Under the pieces are notes generated by a model. That model searched no databases. It was not told where the DNA came from and saw only the letters and a program-made list of their open reading frames with translations. Shown one piece after another: positions 6,166 to 6,280 of a stretch of 6,280 bases of DNA; within the stretch, counting starts at the first letter, position 1, and the number at the start of each line of letters is the position of its first letter. The position numbers and the translations under genes were made by a program. Origin of the DNA: UBA9848 sp003454065 (lineage in GTDB: Bacteria; Spirochaetota; Spirochaetia; Sphaerochaetales; Sphaerochaetaceae); the NCBI GenBank assembly GCA_946629155.1, contig CAMOXM010000084.1:1-6280 (forward strand). Direction: 5' to 3'.

Positions 6166-6280
6166 TCAGCTCCTGCTTCTGACCTTCTCGGCCATTTCAT
6201 TAGCAAGCGCATCGAGCGCAATGCCTCCGCGAATTTCCTTGCTTCCGAAGTTTCTGACCGACACCGTCTTCTCATGCTCT
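6166..6280 (-). CDS. thrS: C-terminal end of an aminoacyl-tRNA synthetase, probably threonyl-tRNA synthetase (partial)
   Basis: The last 37 codons of a gene entering from the right edge, ending in TGA at 6166-6168. The peptide includes KTVSVRNFGSKEIRGG (residues 4-19 of the visible part) and ends in ALANEMAEKVRSRS. The pattern V-x-V-R, a charged turn, a short strand, then an amphipathic helix ending near R-S-R-S matches the extreme C-terminus of the ThrRS anticodon-binding domain, where E. coli has KVAVRTRRGKDLG and then EIRSRS. This is a recognition from a short fragment, so another class II synthetase with the same HGTP fold (ProRS, HisRS) is possible but less likely. It lies 38 bases upstream of secA with no visible terminator, so the two are probably cotranscribed. 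Confidence 0.68.
   Translation of the reverse strand, partial: EHEKTVSVRNFGSKEIRGGIALDALANEMAEKVRSRS

Noticed and set aside
6146..6166. Mini-ORF (MNPAGA) overlapping the synthetase stop, upstream of secA, considered as a SecM-like leader
   Set aside because: Six codons with no signal sequence or arrest motif. SecM-like leaders are far longer. Probably chance.
6087..6275. A 62-codon minus-strand open frame spanning the synthetase end and the secA start
   Set aside because: Out of frame with both the synthetase C-terminus and SecA. The synthetase frame gives recognisable protein and this one does not.
1..6280. CRISPR array, mobile element, tRNA/rRNA genes or a defence or other novel system
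   Set aside because: No spaced repeats, transposase-like protein, terminal inverted repeats or RNA gene signatures were seen. The window is filled by recognisable housekeeping genes with short gaps.

Overview
This window is a compact housekeeping region. All genes are on the minus strand, so transcription runs from the right edge to the left. In that order it holds: the last codons of a class II aminoacyl-tRNA synthetase that looks like threonyl-tRNA synthetase; a complete SecA preprotein translocase ATPase (848 aa); a small four-helix CvpA-family membrane protein (165 aa); a divergent DNA polymerase III delta-prime-type clamp-loader subunit (367 aa); and, after a 118-base gap, the first 606 codons of leucyl-tRNA synthetase, cut off by the left edge before its KMSKS loop. 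Coding density is very high. Gaps are 38, 38, 2 and 118 bases, and no stretch longer than 118 bases lacks a gene.

Layout. thrS-like, secA, cvpA-like and holB-like are close enough to be one transcript, and no terminator is visible between them. The holB-like start is two bases past the cvpA-like stop, and its Shine-Dalgarno sequence lies inside the last cvpA-like codons, which suggests translational coupling. The 118-base gap before leuS carries the only strong promoter I can see: TTGAAA, 16 bases, TATAAT. It also holds an imperfect hairpin just after the holB-like stop and a small hairpin in the leuS leader.

Function. SecA drives Sec-dependent export. The CvpA-family protein is an inner-membrane protein of poorly defined role. 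The delta-prime-like protein should be a structural, non-hydrolysing subunit of the replicative clamp loader, because its P-loop and Walker B motif are both degenerate. The two synthetases charge tRNA. These genes share no single pathway; the arrangement looks like an ordinary bacterial housekeeping cluster.

Organism. Clearly a bacterium using the standard code: TGA ends three of the four visible genes, and Trp is TGG. ATA (Ile) and AGG/AGA (Arg) codons are used freely. From memory, the SecA and LeuRS wording and the very divergent delta-prime resemble Spirochaetes (Treponema-like relatives). This is a tentative inference that needs a phylogeny.

I see no mobile element, CRISPR array, tRNA, rRNA or defence system. 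The points most worth a second look are the degenerate delta-prime subunit, the secA/cvpA/holB linkage, and the leuS leader region.
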